This document shows, in pieces, positions 37,814 to 49,631 of a stretch of DNA of 64,000 nucleotides. Position 1 is the stretch's first letter. Each line of letters starts with the position of its first letter. The position numbers were made by a program, and so were the translations under genes. The notes under the pieces are model-generated. The model saw nothing but the letters and a program-made list of their open reading frames with translations. It did no database searches and was not told the DNA's origin. Origin of the DNA: Paraspadella gotoi (lineage: Eukaryota; Chaetognatha); NCBI GenBank assembly GCA_051294375.1, contig CM119265.1:19803218-19867217 (forward strand), in the 5' to 3' direction.

Positions 37814-39943
37814 ATGGCAAATATCTGCGGCCACCTTTAACAGAATAACGAGAGAAACTGGGGAGGGCACCTCGGCGTCCGTTTCTCCAAGGTCGACGGG
37901 AAGGACTCCAAGAAAGCTTCGCCCTCAAAGTTTTGTGAACGGACACGGACGACAAACGCCCTCAACGATGGGGAGATCCTGCGCAAAGTGAAGCACGGTG
38001 GAATCATTCAACCTACTTTGATCCCTTTCATGGACGCCAACCGTCTTCTGCATGATCGTCTGGAGTTCGCCAACGTCGGCACCGCGACCGAGCACGTCCG
38101 CCAAGTACACCGCCGACTCGCCGGATGGGCGCAACGCCCATCGGCGCGAGTTGAACGGCCTGGAAGTCTATCGCAAATCTCCGACGCGCTGGCCTCTACC
38201 TCACGGCCCTTCAAAGCCACGGGCAAGATCCTGCACACGAGATCTTAAGGCCCGGACAAACCATTCTCGGGTTACGATTTACTCACAGGCTTCTCTAAAG
38301 GAGGAACGGGTTGAGGGCGGGAGAGCGATGGCGGACTATTGGCATTAATCGAAATTCTTAAAATACTAAATATAACTAATGAAATTCAAAGTCCAATAGT
38401 GTTATTCTCGAACGAAAAATAAGTAAAGTAAAGATTAATATGAATTATTTAGTTTTAAACATTTAAAACATTTTGTTGACAACGGGTTAAAATTGAAATC
38501 TTATACATTTATAGATTAATAATAGGAAAAATACTAGAAATAATAAATCTTAAAACGCATAAGGACTCGTCGCAATTGTGGCATAAGAAAAATCTGGTAT
38601 TGACGACAAATTTTGATACTAGAAAATCAAATTTGAACAAAAAATAAAAAAAAATCTTATAAAACAGGAAGAAACCAAGAAGACAATATAAAAGAAAGAA
38701 TATTAGAAAAGGAAAGAAAGAATAGAAAGGAAAGAAAGAATAGAAAGGAATGGAGAGAATAGAAGGAAAGAAAGAATAGAAAGAAAGAAAGAATTGAAAT
38801 AGAAAGAAATGAATTGAAAGGAAAGAAATAAAATAAAAATAAAATAGAGAGTGACGAGAAGAAAGAACGAAAGAAAAAACCCGATGTTGCGATAGAAAAA
38901 TGATAATATGCACGAATGCGATGCCGAGTTAGATTTTCGGATTTGAATCCTAATTAAAGTTTTTTTTTTAAATAAAAAACGCAAAGAGAAGAGATAGAGG
39001 AGAGAGAGAATGAGAGAGAGAACGAGACGAGAGAGAGAGGAGAACAAATCGTTTTTCGACGAATCAGCAGTAAGCAGCAGGAGAAAAAGAGAAAAAGAAA
39101 AGAAACCCCCTGCAGAGCCCTAGGAATCAGCGACTGGGGAAAAGAGGAGGAGAGAGAGCTACATATAATTAAAAGAGAAAAGAGAGAGCGAAATTTGTGT
39201 TTGGTAAAACGTAAAACAAAACATATTAAGATAACAGTCCTCACCCAATTTAAGGTACCTCGATGATGAAGCTGATATAGAATTTTCAGCTTCATACACC
39301 CAAAATTTAATCATTAAAAAAGGCGATCGATAAGTTGAACGCCGGGGACGACGACGACGACGACGACAACGACGACGCCTACGCTAACTTATGCAAAGCG
39401 ATTGCGACGATAAAAAAGGATAAGTTAAATCGCGAGTGTTTGAACGTCATCTCTCTTCATTATACCCTTTCCCCACCATGGAGATCTGGAAAAGCGCGGC
39501 TGGCACCGGGTGTGAAGTTGGCCCTTCGTGGCCCCCGCCGACTTTCGGCATCGCCACAAACTCTTGGACGAGCGAACAGGTGAACAACTTCTACACGCTC
39601 AGCAACTCTCGGGCCGCGCAACGCCAAGTCTACATTGGCCGCCGGAGGTTCTCAAGGACAAAAGGTTACCACGCGTCTCTCGTGCGGATATGTGGAGTCT
39701 CGCGGGTCCATGTCCCCTCTGCGTGCAACGTGGGGATCATCTCTTCGCGTATCTCGGACGGATCATCAGTTGGCCGGAGGAAGAGCACCTTTACCCAAGC
39801 ATTACTCATAAAAGTTGCGGCAGCTGGGCCGAGTATTGCTGCACCCGGACTTAGTTGGTCGCCCGTCGGCCGATGACGTTTCTGGCGGAGACAAAACGGG
39901 ACAATCGTCAAGAGAGCGGAGTACATAAAATTCCTGACGATGG
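37814..39943 (+). pseudogene. Indel-ridden copy of the NEK-like kinase gene
   Basis: The first exon copy runs from ATG at 37814 to about 38277, the second from about 39484 to 39943. Kinase words survive only in fragments, such as KHGGII, FMDANRL and LEFANVGTATEHVR. The glycine loop, HRD and DFG regions are all shifted out of frame. The donor of the second exon is also altered (GATGGGTATT against GAGGTATT in the other copy). Gaps and insertions are single bases spread evenly through exon and intron, which points to poor consensus sequence rather than relaxed selection. Confidence 0.7.
38697..38832. repeat. Minisatellite, about 20-bp AAAGAAAGAATAGAAAGG unit
   Basis: Tandem GGAAAGAAAGAATAGAAA-type units lie in the intron of the left-arm kinase copy. 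This is the counterpart of 47020-47160. Confidence 0.75.
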
Positions 39944-40567
39944 GTATTAAAGGGGATGGGGAACCGGATTATCGCTTCAGGGCCCCTTTCTTGCTGTTCT
40001 GTTCATGTTTCTCCACTTGCCGCTCCCTTCCACGGCCTCCTCACTAAAGCTCTTTATTTCGCTTGCCTTGTCCGCTTACGTTCTGCCGAAAATCTCGAGT
40101 GGTCCGACCGCATATTTCTGACTGCCTGGACACCATGTACAATCATGGTATTTTTATTCGAACTTATATCGATCAAGCAAAAAATAAACCGTCATAACCA
40201 AAAAGTAAAAGATATGCCATAATTATTAAAAGAAAAAACACGTAGTACAGGATCAGGCCCTGTTGCTGTAGCAGATTAATTAATTAATAATTTAATTAAT
40301 TAATTAATTATTTAACATGAGTATATCCCTCTGTTAAATAATAATTAATTAACTTAATTAATTTACATTAATTATTTAAACAGAGATATCCCTCTGTTAG
40401 ACTTTCCCACTGTTGAAGTTCGCACCCGAGTTCTTGCTCATTGGAAAAATATCTTTCATTGAAAGAAATAAACATTAACTATTGAAGACAACAGACATTG
40501 AAAAAAGTACATGCGTCAGTTTCCATGCGTCTTTCGATATTAGATAAGCGAACTACTGGTTCCGACT

Positions 40568-41042
40568 TTAATTCATGGATGAAAACGGTCAATCGCGCGC
40601 ATCGTGGCAGAGATCAATGGCGTGACCGTTGCCGTTTCATTGGCGCGATCCATTTGGAATATCTGGGTACCCTGGTGCTCGATCCATAGTGTGAGACAAT
40701 AATCCCACTTGCCGGCAACTGTAAACAAAAACGCTTTATCTCTTTATTCACTCTCCGACAACCACGATTATTTTTCTCTCCTCTCTTCTCTCTCTCTCTC
40801 TCTGCTCTCTCTCTCTCTCTTTCTCTCTTCTNNNNNNNNNNNNNNNNNNNNNNNNNAAATAATCGTGGTTGTCGGAAGTGATAAAGAGATAAAGCGTTTG
40901 TTTACAGTTGCGGCAATGGATATTGTCTCACTATGATCGAGCCAGGGTACCCAATATCCAATGGATCGCGCCATGAAAACGCAACGGTCACGCCATGATT
41001 CCGCCACGATTGCGCCGATTGACCGTTTCATCATGAATTTAA
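40568..41042. repeat. Short palindrome around a CT tract and a 25-N gap
   Basis: 40568-40790 is the reverse complement of 40857-41042 with small indels; for instance GACAACCACGATTATTT at 40758 pairs with AAATAATCGTGGTTGTC at 40857. The centre is a CT tract and the N gap 40832-40856. No gene is present. A second 25-N gap (41043-41067) follows at once. Confidence 0.8.
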
Positions 41043-41067
41043 NNNNNNNNNNNNNNNNNNNNNNNNN

Positions 41068-43395
41068 GAAATACTTTCAGATGAAAGAATTATACCACTG
41101 CTGATTTGGTTGTAAAATGTGTTAATGTATAATGGCGCCTTGTATGCATGAGTATGCTTCTGACTGGTATTACTTTCCTCTTCTAAATGTTCTATGAATC
41201 TAAATTTAGTATATATACATAAGAATATGTTTCTTAAATGATAACAAAACCTGTTGATAATATTAATTTTAAGTATTTTTTTGGAAAAAAATTTTATACT
41301 TAAATGTCTGAAATTATAAATAATAAAACATTTGTTTTTGGCACCGTTTGTTGTGCTTTTCCTGTATATGCTGCACATCCCTCACGTTGCTTTTTCATAT
41401 ATACTCTTCACGCCTTGACGCGTTGTTGTTGTCTTGTTCTTTTTGTAAAAGAAAAGAAAATTTTTTAAAATTTTATCATGGAATAAATAAGAAATGCAGT
41501 TAACTTTTCCAAATTTAATTTTGTTATTCATAATGTTAATAACAATGTTTAGGAATAATAAATTAAAATATCAGTTAAGTGATAAAGTAACTGTATTGAT
41601 GATAATAATTTAAATGATGATATTTTTTTTTGATGCATTAATATTTTTTTTGGAAAGAGGGACATGTGTGACATGTGTGACATGTAAAATTTTTGAAAAA
41701 AAAATGCTTGAATTGCGTTGTACCAGAATCTTGCAATGATTAGAACTTGCAAAACATTCAGCTCATAGTGAGAGACTGAACACATCCTTAATACAGGCGG
41801 CGCTGACCTCCAGGTACCAAAGGTCAAAGTCCAAAGGTTACGAGAAAAGGTCACATTTAGACGAATTGATCAACGTATTTTATGTGATAGCTAAGTAATA
41901 ATCAGGGATGCAAATTAATTATTAATTAATAAGTTTAATTTGTTATAGTCGTTCATTTACAGTAAGAATTAAAGCATCCCTATTGTGATGATTCACTCAT
42001 ATTAAAGAACTCTAATCACCGATACGGTTTGAAATTGGCGACTTCCGCATTAGATGTCGGGACTGATTCGTCACATTATTGTTTCTTAGCAACGCAGTAA
42101 ACAGACTACTCAAATATGTCATAATATTATCAATCACTTATTCTTCTTAAAAGTTTTATTGATAGTATTTTTCGATCATTCAATATCAGCCACTTATTTT
42201 TATATTTATTGATATTGTAATTTGATCAATCATCTCAATCACTTAATTTAATTTTTAAGCTTCAGGAAGCACCATAGATGCTGGTGTCCATTGGGATTGA
42301 CAACAAGATGAGGATGGAAACCCATGGTTCTCTGGCCAGCCCATGTCGAGGATCCCATAGTTGGTGTAATTGCACACTTGATAAAAGAAATGTTTGATCA
42401 GACTTTTTTTGCATCATAGATTTGGATAGATTAGTAGCAAAGTTTTTGAAATTAAATTCGAGTTATTAGCCAGCTATTAGTTGAGTCTAATCATATTTCA
42501 GAATCCGTTTCTAAGCTAAACAATGGCGTTAAGTACGTCCGTCAGAGTTAGGGCTGAGGTTGCCAAGGAAATATGTACAACATTTTTGTTTTTGTTTCAC
42601 ATTTGAGTTGCCAAATATTGTTTGATTGATCATTTATTGATATTGCTATTTTACTTTGCTTTGCTGGCTTATTCTGCAAAACTGTTTTTTATGACGCGTC
42701 TCTTTTTCTAGTGTTATAACTATTTAGCACATTTATCCAACTTGTTTTAATCCTAATTATTTTAGTGCATTATTTTTTTTCTCCTGAGCCACGTGTATTG
42801 TTTAGTATTTTGTTTTTTTGCTCCGTCCTCTATTCTTTTCGTTTTCTTTGAATAATTAATAGTACTTTAATTAATTATATTTTAGGAGGGCGGTGGTCAG
42901 AATACTCTGGTGCAACCAAAGAAATCTCGGCCCAGTGTTTTTAGAAATGACCACTTTTCTTTCTTTGTAAAATGTAAACAATTGTACTTCGTCGATTCTG
43001 TCGCGAAATCTTGGTAGTTTTAGCCGTGGCTCCGAAGGAAACGTTTCTCTTTAAATATTATTTTGTATTTGTTTACCTTATATATATTACAATAGATATT
43101 ACAAACCCCTGTGTTTTTTATAGGCCAAGAGAAATTCGTCAGAAACTATCTCGTAGCTAGAGTAAAGTGACATATATATCGAAAGCGCGAACGACGCATG
43201 TCACTTTTTTCATGTCTGTGTCTATCAATTAGTTAATGGTTATTTCTCTCATAAAAGATATTTTCATGACAAGAACTTCAACTTCAACAGTTCAAGTCTC
43301 ACAGAGGGATATCTCTGTTAAATAATTAATTAATTAATTGATTAATTAATTAATCACACAAGGCCTGATCCTGTACTACGTGTTTTTTCTTTTAT
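41068..43395 (+). repeat. 2.3-kb unit, copy 1
   Basis: Matches 43421-45806 almost perfectly, unlike the indel-rich pairs elsewhere in the window. Content is AT-rich with no supportable gene: a GACATGTGT triplet repeat (41660-41690), a run of AGGTCA-like words (41817-41855), several ATATAT/TTAATT runs, and at its right end one CAGAGGGATATCTCTGTTAAATAATTAATT block. It ends in the GGCCTGATCCTGTACTACG word that also begins the right arm's kinase side. Confidence 0.85.
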
Positions 43396-43420
43396 NNNNN
43401 NNNNNNNNNNNNNNNNNNNN

Positions 43421-45806
43421 GAAATACTTTCAGATGAAAGAATTATACCACTGCTGATTTGGTTGTAAAATGTGTTAATGTATAATGGCGCCTTGTATGC
43501 ATGAGTATGCTTCTGACTGGTATTACTTTCCTCTTCTAAATGTTCTATGAATCTAAATTTAGTATATATACATAAGAATATGTTTCTTAAATGATAACAA
43601 AACCTGTTGATAATATTAATTTTAAGTATTTTTTTGGAAAAAAATTTTATACTTAAATGTCTGAAATTATAAATAATAAAACATTTGTTTTTGGCACCGT
43701 TTGTTGTGCTTTTCCTGTATATGCTGCACATCCCTCACGTTGCTTTTTCATATATACTCTTCACGCCTTGACGCGTTGTTGTTGTCTTGTTCTTTTTGTA
43801 AAAGAAAAGAAAATTTTTTAAAATTTTATCATGGAATAAATAAGAAATGCAGTTAACTTTTCCAAATTTAATTTTGTTATTCATAATGTTAATAACAATG
43901 TTTAGGAATAATAAATTAAAATATCAGTTAAGTGATAAAGTAACTGTATTGATGATAATAATTTAAATGATGATATTTTTTTTTGATGCATTAATATTTT
44001 TTTTGGAAAGAGGGACATGTGTGACATGTGTGACATGTAAAATTTTTGAAAAAAAAATGCTTGAATTGCGTTGTACCAGAATCTTGCAATGATTAGAACT
44101 TGCAAAACATTCAGCTCATAGTGAGAGACTGAACACATCCTTAATACAGGCGGCGCTGACCTCCAGGTACCAAAGGTCAAAGTCCAAAGGTTACGAGAAA
44201 AGGTCACATTTAGACGAATTGATCAACGTATTTTATGTGATAGCTAAGTAATAATCAGGGATGCAAATTAATTATTAATTAATAAGTTTAATTTGTTATA
44301 GTCGTTCATTTACAGTAAGAATTAAAGCATCCCTATTGTGATGATTCACTCATATTAAAGAACTCTAATCACCGATACGGTTTGAAATTGGCGACTTCCG
44401 CATTAGATGTCGGGACTGATTCGTCACATTATTGTTTCTTAGCAACGCAGTAAACAGACTACTCAAATATGTCATAATATTATCAATCACTTATTCTTCT
44501 TAAAAGTTTTATTGATAGTATTTTTCGATCATTCAATATCAGCCACTTATTTTTATATTTATTGATATTGTAATTTGATCAATCATCTCAATCACTTAAT
44601 TTAATTTTTAAGCTTCAGGAAGCACCATAGATGCTGGTGTCCATTGGGATTGACAACAAGATGAGGATGGAAACCCATGGTTCTCTGGCCAGCCCATGTC
44701 GAGGATCCCATAGTTGGTGTAATTGCACACTTGATAAAAGAAATGTTTGATCAGACTTTTTTTGCATCATAGATTTGGATAGATTAGTAGCAAAGTTTTT
44801 GAAATTAAATTCGAGTTATTAGCCAGCTATTAGTTGAGTCTAATCATATTTCAGAATCCGTTTCTAAGCTAAACAATGGCGTTAAGTACGTCCGTCAGAG
44901 TTAGGGCTGAGGTTGCCAAGGAAATATGTACAACATTTTTGTTTTTGTTTCACATTTGAGTTGCCAAATATTGTTTGATTGATCATTTATTGATATTGCT
45001 ATTTTACTTTGCTTTGCTGGCTTATTCTGCAAAACTGTTTTTTATGACGCGTCTCTTTTTCTAGTGTTATAACTATTTAGCACATTTATCCAACTTGTTT
45101 TAATCCTAATTATTTTAGTGCATTATTTTTTTTCTCCTGAGCCACGTGTATTGTTTAGTATTTTGTTTTTTTGCTCCGTCCTCTATTCTTTTCGTTTTCT
45201 TTGAATAATTAATAGTACTTTAATTAATTATATTTTAGGAGGGCGGTGGTCAGAATACTCTGGTGCAACCAAAGAAATCTCGGCCCAGTGTTTTTAGAAA
45301 TGACCACTTTTCTTTCTTTGTAAAATGTAAACAATTGTACTTCGTCGATTCTGTCGCGAAATCTTGGTAGTTTTAGCCGTGGCTCCGAAGGAAACGTTTC
45401 TCTTTAAATATTATTTTGTATTTGTTTACCTTATATATATTACAATAGATATTACAAACCCCTGTGTTTTTTATAGGCCAAGAGAAATTCGTCAGAAACT
45501 ATCTCGTAGCTAGAGTAAAGTGACATATATATCGAAAGCGCGAACGACGCATGTCACTTTTTTCATGTCTGTGTCTTCAATAGTTAATGTTATTTCTCTC
45601 ATAAAAGATATTTTCATGACAAGAACTTCAACTTCAACAGTTCAGTCTAACAGAGGGATATCTCTGTTAAATAATTAATTAATTAATTAATTAATTAATT
45701 ATTTACAGAGGGATATCTCTGTTAAATAATTAATTAATTAATTAATTAATTAATTAATTAATCTGCTACACAAGGCCTGATCCTGTACTACGTGTTTTTT
45801 CTTTTA
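43421..45806 (+). repeat. 2.3-kb unit, copy 2
   Basis: Second copy of 41068-43395, joined to it across a 25-N gap. It differs mainly at its right end, where the CAGAGGGATATCTCTG / (TTAA)n block is present twice instead of once. Its right end is continuous with the right arm of the inverted repeat. Confidence 0.85.
45648..45765. repeat. Palindromic CAGAGGGATATCTCTG / (TTAA)n block
   Basis: Two units of AACAGAGGGATATCTCTGTT (self-complementary except at the centre), each followed by a TTAATTAATTAA run. Single or rearranged copies occur at 43304-43360 and, inverted, at 40262-40410. Confidence 0.8.
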
Positions 45807-46048
45807 TATTATGCATATCTTTTACTTTTTGGTTATGATCTGTTTTTTTTTTTACTTATCGATATATCGAAATAAAATACAATGATTTAGTGTCCAGGCA
45901 GCAGAAATACCGGTCGGACCACTCAGATTTTCGGCAGACGTACGGACAAGGCAAGCGAAATCAAAGAGCTTTAGTGGATGAAACCAATGACAGCAACAGC
46001 AAGAAAAGGGCCCGAAGCGATAATCCGGTTCCCCCATCCCTTTAATAC

Positions 46049-46898
46049 CTCGTCAGGAATTTTATGTACTCCGCTCTCTTGACGATTGTCCCGTTTTGTC
46101 TCCGCCAAAACGTCATCGGCCGACGGGCGACAACTAGGATCCGGGTGCAGCATATCGGCCACCAGCTGCCGCAACTTTATCGAGTAATGCTTGGGTAAGG
46201 TGCTCTTTCCTCCGGGCCAACTGATGATCCGTCCGAGATCGGCGAAGAGATGAGTCCCCACGTTGCACCAGAAGGACATGATCCCGCCGAGACTCCACAT
46301 ATCCGCCGAGACGGTGTACTTTTGTCCCTTGAGAACCTCCGGCGCCATGTAGATTGGCGTGCCGGCGAGAGTCGACGTGTAGAAGTTGTTCACCTTTCGC
46401 TCGTCCAAGAGTTTGGCGATGCCGAAGTCGGCCAACTTCCACACCGTGCCAGCGCGCTTTTCAGATCTCCATGGTGGGAAAGGGTAAATGAAGAGAGATG
46501 ACGATTCAAACACTCGGATTTAACTTATCCTTTTTTATCGTCGCAATCGCTTTGCATAAGTAGCGTAGGCGTCGTCGTTGTCGTCGTCGTCGTCGTCGTC
46601 GGCGTTCCAACTTATCGATCGCCTTTTTTATGATTAAATTTGGGTGTATGAAGCTGAAAATTTATATACAGCTTTTCATCATCGAGGTCCTTGAAATTGG
46701 GTGAGGACAGTTATTTAATATGTTTTGTTTACGTTTTACCAAACAAACAAATTTCGCTCTCTCTTTTCTCTTTTAATTATATGTAGCTCTCTCTCTCTCT
46801 TTTCCCCAGTCGCTGATTCCTAGGGCTCTGCAGGGGCTTTCTTTCTTTTTCTCTTTTTCTCCTGCTGCTTCTGCTGATTTCGTCCGAAAACGATTTGG

Positions 46899-46942
<44 letters not shown>

Positions 46943-47957
46943 ACTCTCTTCTTGACACCTCATGATTCCTTTCTTTTTTTGGGTTCTTTCCCGGGCCTCC
47001 TCTTTATTTTTATTTTTATTTCTTTCCTTTCAATTCTTTCTTTCTTTTCAATTCTTTCTTTCCTTTCTATTCTTTCTTTCCTTTCTATTCTTTCATTCCT
47101 TTCTATTCTTTCTTTCCTTTCTATTCTTTCTTTCCTTTCTATTCTTTCTTTATATTTATTCTTTTCTTCTTTTTCTTCCTGTTTATAAATTTTTTTTTTT
47201 CAAATTTGATTTTTTTTAGTATCAAAATTTGTCGTCAATCCAGATTTTTCTTATGCAATTGCGACGATCCTTATGCTTTTAAGATTTTTATTTCTAGTAT
47301 TTTTCTTATTTAATCTATAAGATGTATAAGATTTCATTTTACCCGCTTGTCAACAAAATGTTAAATGTTTAACTAAATAATCATATTATCGTTACTTTAC
47401 TTTTTTCGTTCGAAATACTATTCTTTGATTTCATAGTTATATTTAGTAATTTTAAATTTCGATTAATGCCAATAGTCGCCATCGCTCTCCGCCTCAACCC
47501 GTCTCCTTTAAAACCTTGAGTAAATCGTAACCCCGAGAATGTTGTCCGGCTTAAGATCTCTGTGCAGGATCTTGCCGTGCTTGAAGCCGTGGAGGTAGGC
47601 CAGCGCGTCGGAGATTTGCGATAGGATCCTCCAGACGTTCCACTCTGCGCCGTGGGCGTTGCGCCATCCCGGCGAGTCGGCGGTGTACTTGCGGACGTGC
47701 TCGGTCGCGGTGCCGACGTTGGCGAACTCCATGACGATGCAGAGACGGTTGGCGTCCATAAAGGATTCAAAGTAGGTGATGATTCCACCGTGCTTCACTT
47801 TGCGCAGGATCTCCACCTCGTTGAGGGCGTTGTCGTCCGTGTCCGTCACAACTTTGAGGGCGAAGTTCTTGGAGTCCTTCGTCGCCTTGAAGACGGCGCC
47901 GAAGGTGCCCTCCCCCAGTTTCTCTCGTTTTCTGTAAGTGCCGCAGTATTTGGCCAT
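46049..47957 (-). CDS. NEK-like serine/threonine protein kinase
   Basis: Exon one is 47532-47957 (142 codons from ATG), with donor GGG|GTTACG in phase 0. Exon two is about 46470-46049, with donor GAG|GTATTA. Visible kinase features: glycine loop GEGTFG at residues 15-20, lysine 35 in ALKVV, catalytic HRDLKPDN at 132-139, then in exon two WKLADFGIAKLL (DFG), GTPIYMAPEVL (APE) and SADMWSLGGIMSFW. All catalytic residues are present, so an active kinase is expected. The ESFMDANRLCIVMEFANVG hinge region and the GTYRKREKLGEG start resemble NIMA-related kinases; the exact subfamily is not clear. Oddity: exon two's first codons contain TGA where the other copy reads CTGG, so one base is probably missing here. 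A third exon should lie below 46049 but is not convincing. The 5' side faces a GA minisatellite. Confidence 0.8.
47020..47160. repeat. Minisatellite, about 20-bp TTTCCTTTCTATTCTTTC unit
   Basis: About seven tandem units in the intron of the kinase gene, counterpart of 38697-38832. Confidence 0.8.
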
Positions 47958-48397
47958 TGCGCGCTTCGGGAGCGAAGTTGGGTAATGGGGGCTGATTGGT
48001 TTTTATTTGTTAAAAATCGAGTTAAACATAGATTGCCTTGAGTTGAAAAAGGTTGTTTTTTTTTGTTCTTTGTTTTCCCGCGATATAAAATATTTTTTTC
48101 GTATTTGTTAGTTTAAATAAAAGAGGGCATCGAATAAAGGACACTTTTCAATAGGCTGACACGCTTCTGCTGACGGATAAATCACATCTAAAAGTAAAAG
48201 ACTGGAAGTTTTCAGCATTTCCGCTTTGTTTTATCTTTTCTTAAAAATTGTTTGCATTACGCCGGTTTTTTATAAAATCAAGACGATTGCCTCTCCCAGT
48301 TCGATTTGAAAAATTATTCAGCTCTCGATCTTTTAACTCACAGACGATTTACAGAGATTCAGGGCTCCTCTTTGATCGAGAGACAGGTTTATTTAAT

Positions 48398-48398
<1 letters not shown>

Positions 48399-48462
<64 letters not shown>

Positions 48463-48534
48463 AACTTTAATAGAACAGTGAAAACTAATTCAAAACGAAA
48501 GAAAACGATCTTTATCACGAAAGGGAAGAGAGAG

Positions 48535-48573
<39 letters not shown>

Positions 48574-48637
48574 CTCAAACTTTAATAGAACAGTGAAAAC
48601 TAATTCAAACGAAAGAAAACGATCTTTATCACGAAAG

Positions 48638-48683
<46 letters not shown>

Positions 48684-48869
48684 AACTTTAATAGAACAGT
48701 GAAAAACTAATTCAAACGAAAGAAAACGATCTTTATCACGAAGGGAAGAGAGGAGAGAGAGAGAGAGAGAGAGAAGAGAGAGAGAGGAGAGAGAGTGAGA
48801 AGAGTCAAAACTTTAATAGAACAGTGAAAACTAATTCAAAACGAAAGAAAACGATCTTTATCACGAAAG

Positions 48870-48925
<56 letters not shown>

Positions 48926-48975
48926 GAAGAGGAGAAGAGAAGAGAGAGAGAGAGAAGGAGGAGCGAGAGAGAGTG
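48399..48975. repeat. Compound minisatellite: 75-bp core plus GA tract
   Basis: Four tandem units start near 48460, 48574, 48680 and 48804. Each has a core from TCAAACTTTAATAGAACAGTG to TCTTTATCACGAAAGGGAAG, followed by (GA)n of varying length. The left arm holds three inverted units at 37010-37345. It lies about 440 bp upstream of the kinase ATG. Confidence 0.85.
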
Positions 48976-49017
48976 TGTGTGTAAACACGAAAGGTTTTTT
49001 TTTCGATCCACCTTTCG

Positions 49018-49206
49018 TCAAGACAGACACACACTTGGGCGTGGAGTCGACTTGCCGAATGTAAATTGCTCTGCCCGAAACGTTAAGTGTCGTTTTTCAA
49101 GTTCAATTTCGAACCATCGCCCAGTTTTGAGGCTGAAACCTGGATTCGATCCAGAGGAATCCGAAAGTCCGATCCAGTTCGTGATTCTTGAATACCGTGA
49201 CGTCAT
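49018..49206 (-). CDS. Possible exon, unknown protein
   Basis: A 62-codon open frame from ATG to TGA contains SNPGFSLKTGRWFEIELEK and HLTFRAEQFTFGKS, an alternating pattern like a beta-rich domain. It sits between the kinase and the ANKFN1-like gene on the same strand, beside a TCCTCA tandem repeat. No family recognised; it may be chance. Confidence 0.25.
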   Translation of the reverse strand: MTSRYSRITNWIGLSDSSGSNPGFSLKTGRWFEIELEKRHLTFRAEQFTFGKSTPRPSVCLS

Positions 49207-49220
49207 CCATTCTTGGAGAG

Positions 49221-49285
49221 GTCCTCCTCATCCTCCTCATCCTCCTCATCCTCCTCATCCTCCTCAACCTCCTCTTCCTCCTTCG
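49221..49285. repeat. (TCCTCA)n-type tandem repeat
   Basis: About seven units of CCTCCTCATC-like sequence, 350 bp from the 3' end of the ANKFN1-like coding region. Confidence 0.75.
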
Positions 49286-49631
49286 ACTTCTTCTCTTCCT
49301 CGACCACCTCTTCCTATTCCTTAAGATTTTTTTTTTCCTCGAATTTCAGATCCAAAAAATTCAGGAAAAAAATAACTTTTTTTTTTATTTCGGTGCTATT
49401 TTGTTTTCGCATTGTTGTGTTGTTGGACCAATTGATTTCACGATATAAACATTAAACAAAAAGGGTACAAAATATAAAATGCGTCATTGTTAAATAATTT
49501 AGAACACGAAAAGCAAAAAAAGAAAGCAAGTTTAGTTATAAGGCAGTTAAAATAAGACGATTGCTCGAATCGTTTCGCATTACCATGGATGCAAAACTTT
49601 CATTGACATAATTGGCAAACTCCCCACTTGC

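Larger units (their letters stand above)
37010..40545 (+). repeat. Left arm of a large inverted repeat
   Basis: Reverse complement of about 45520-48905. It includes, in order, the GA/75-bp minisatellite (three units), a kinase gene copy, a TTTC-type minisatellite, the second kinase exon and the TTAATTAA/CAGAGGGATATCTCTG block. Many single-base indels distinguish it from the right arm, and it is the poorer copy by reading frame. Confidence 0.85.
45520..48905 (-). repeat. Right arm of the large inverted repeat
   Basis: Reverse complement of 37010-40545. It carries the cleaner kinase copy and four rather than three minisatellite units. Spacer between arms is about 5 kb. Confidence 0.85.

Noticed and set aside
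41031-41378. Frames of 100-125 codons in the 2.3-kb unit (repeated at 43354 and 43902)
   Set aside because: AT-rich composition, no motif or splice support; they appear twice only because the unit is duplicated.
45852-46037. Third exon of the NEK-like kinase
   Set aside because: A frame of about 60 codons exists, but the acceptor is poor, the frame is not clear and the other copy does not help.
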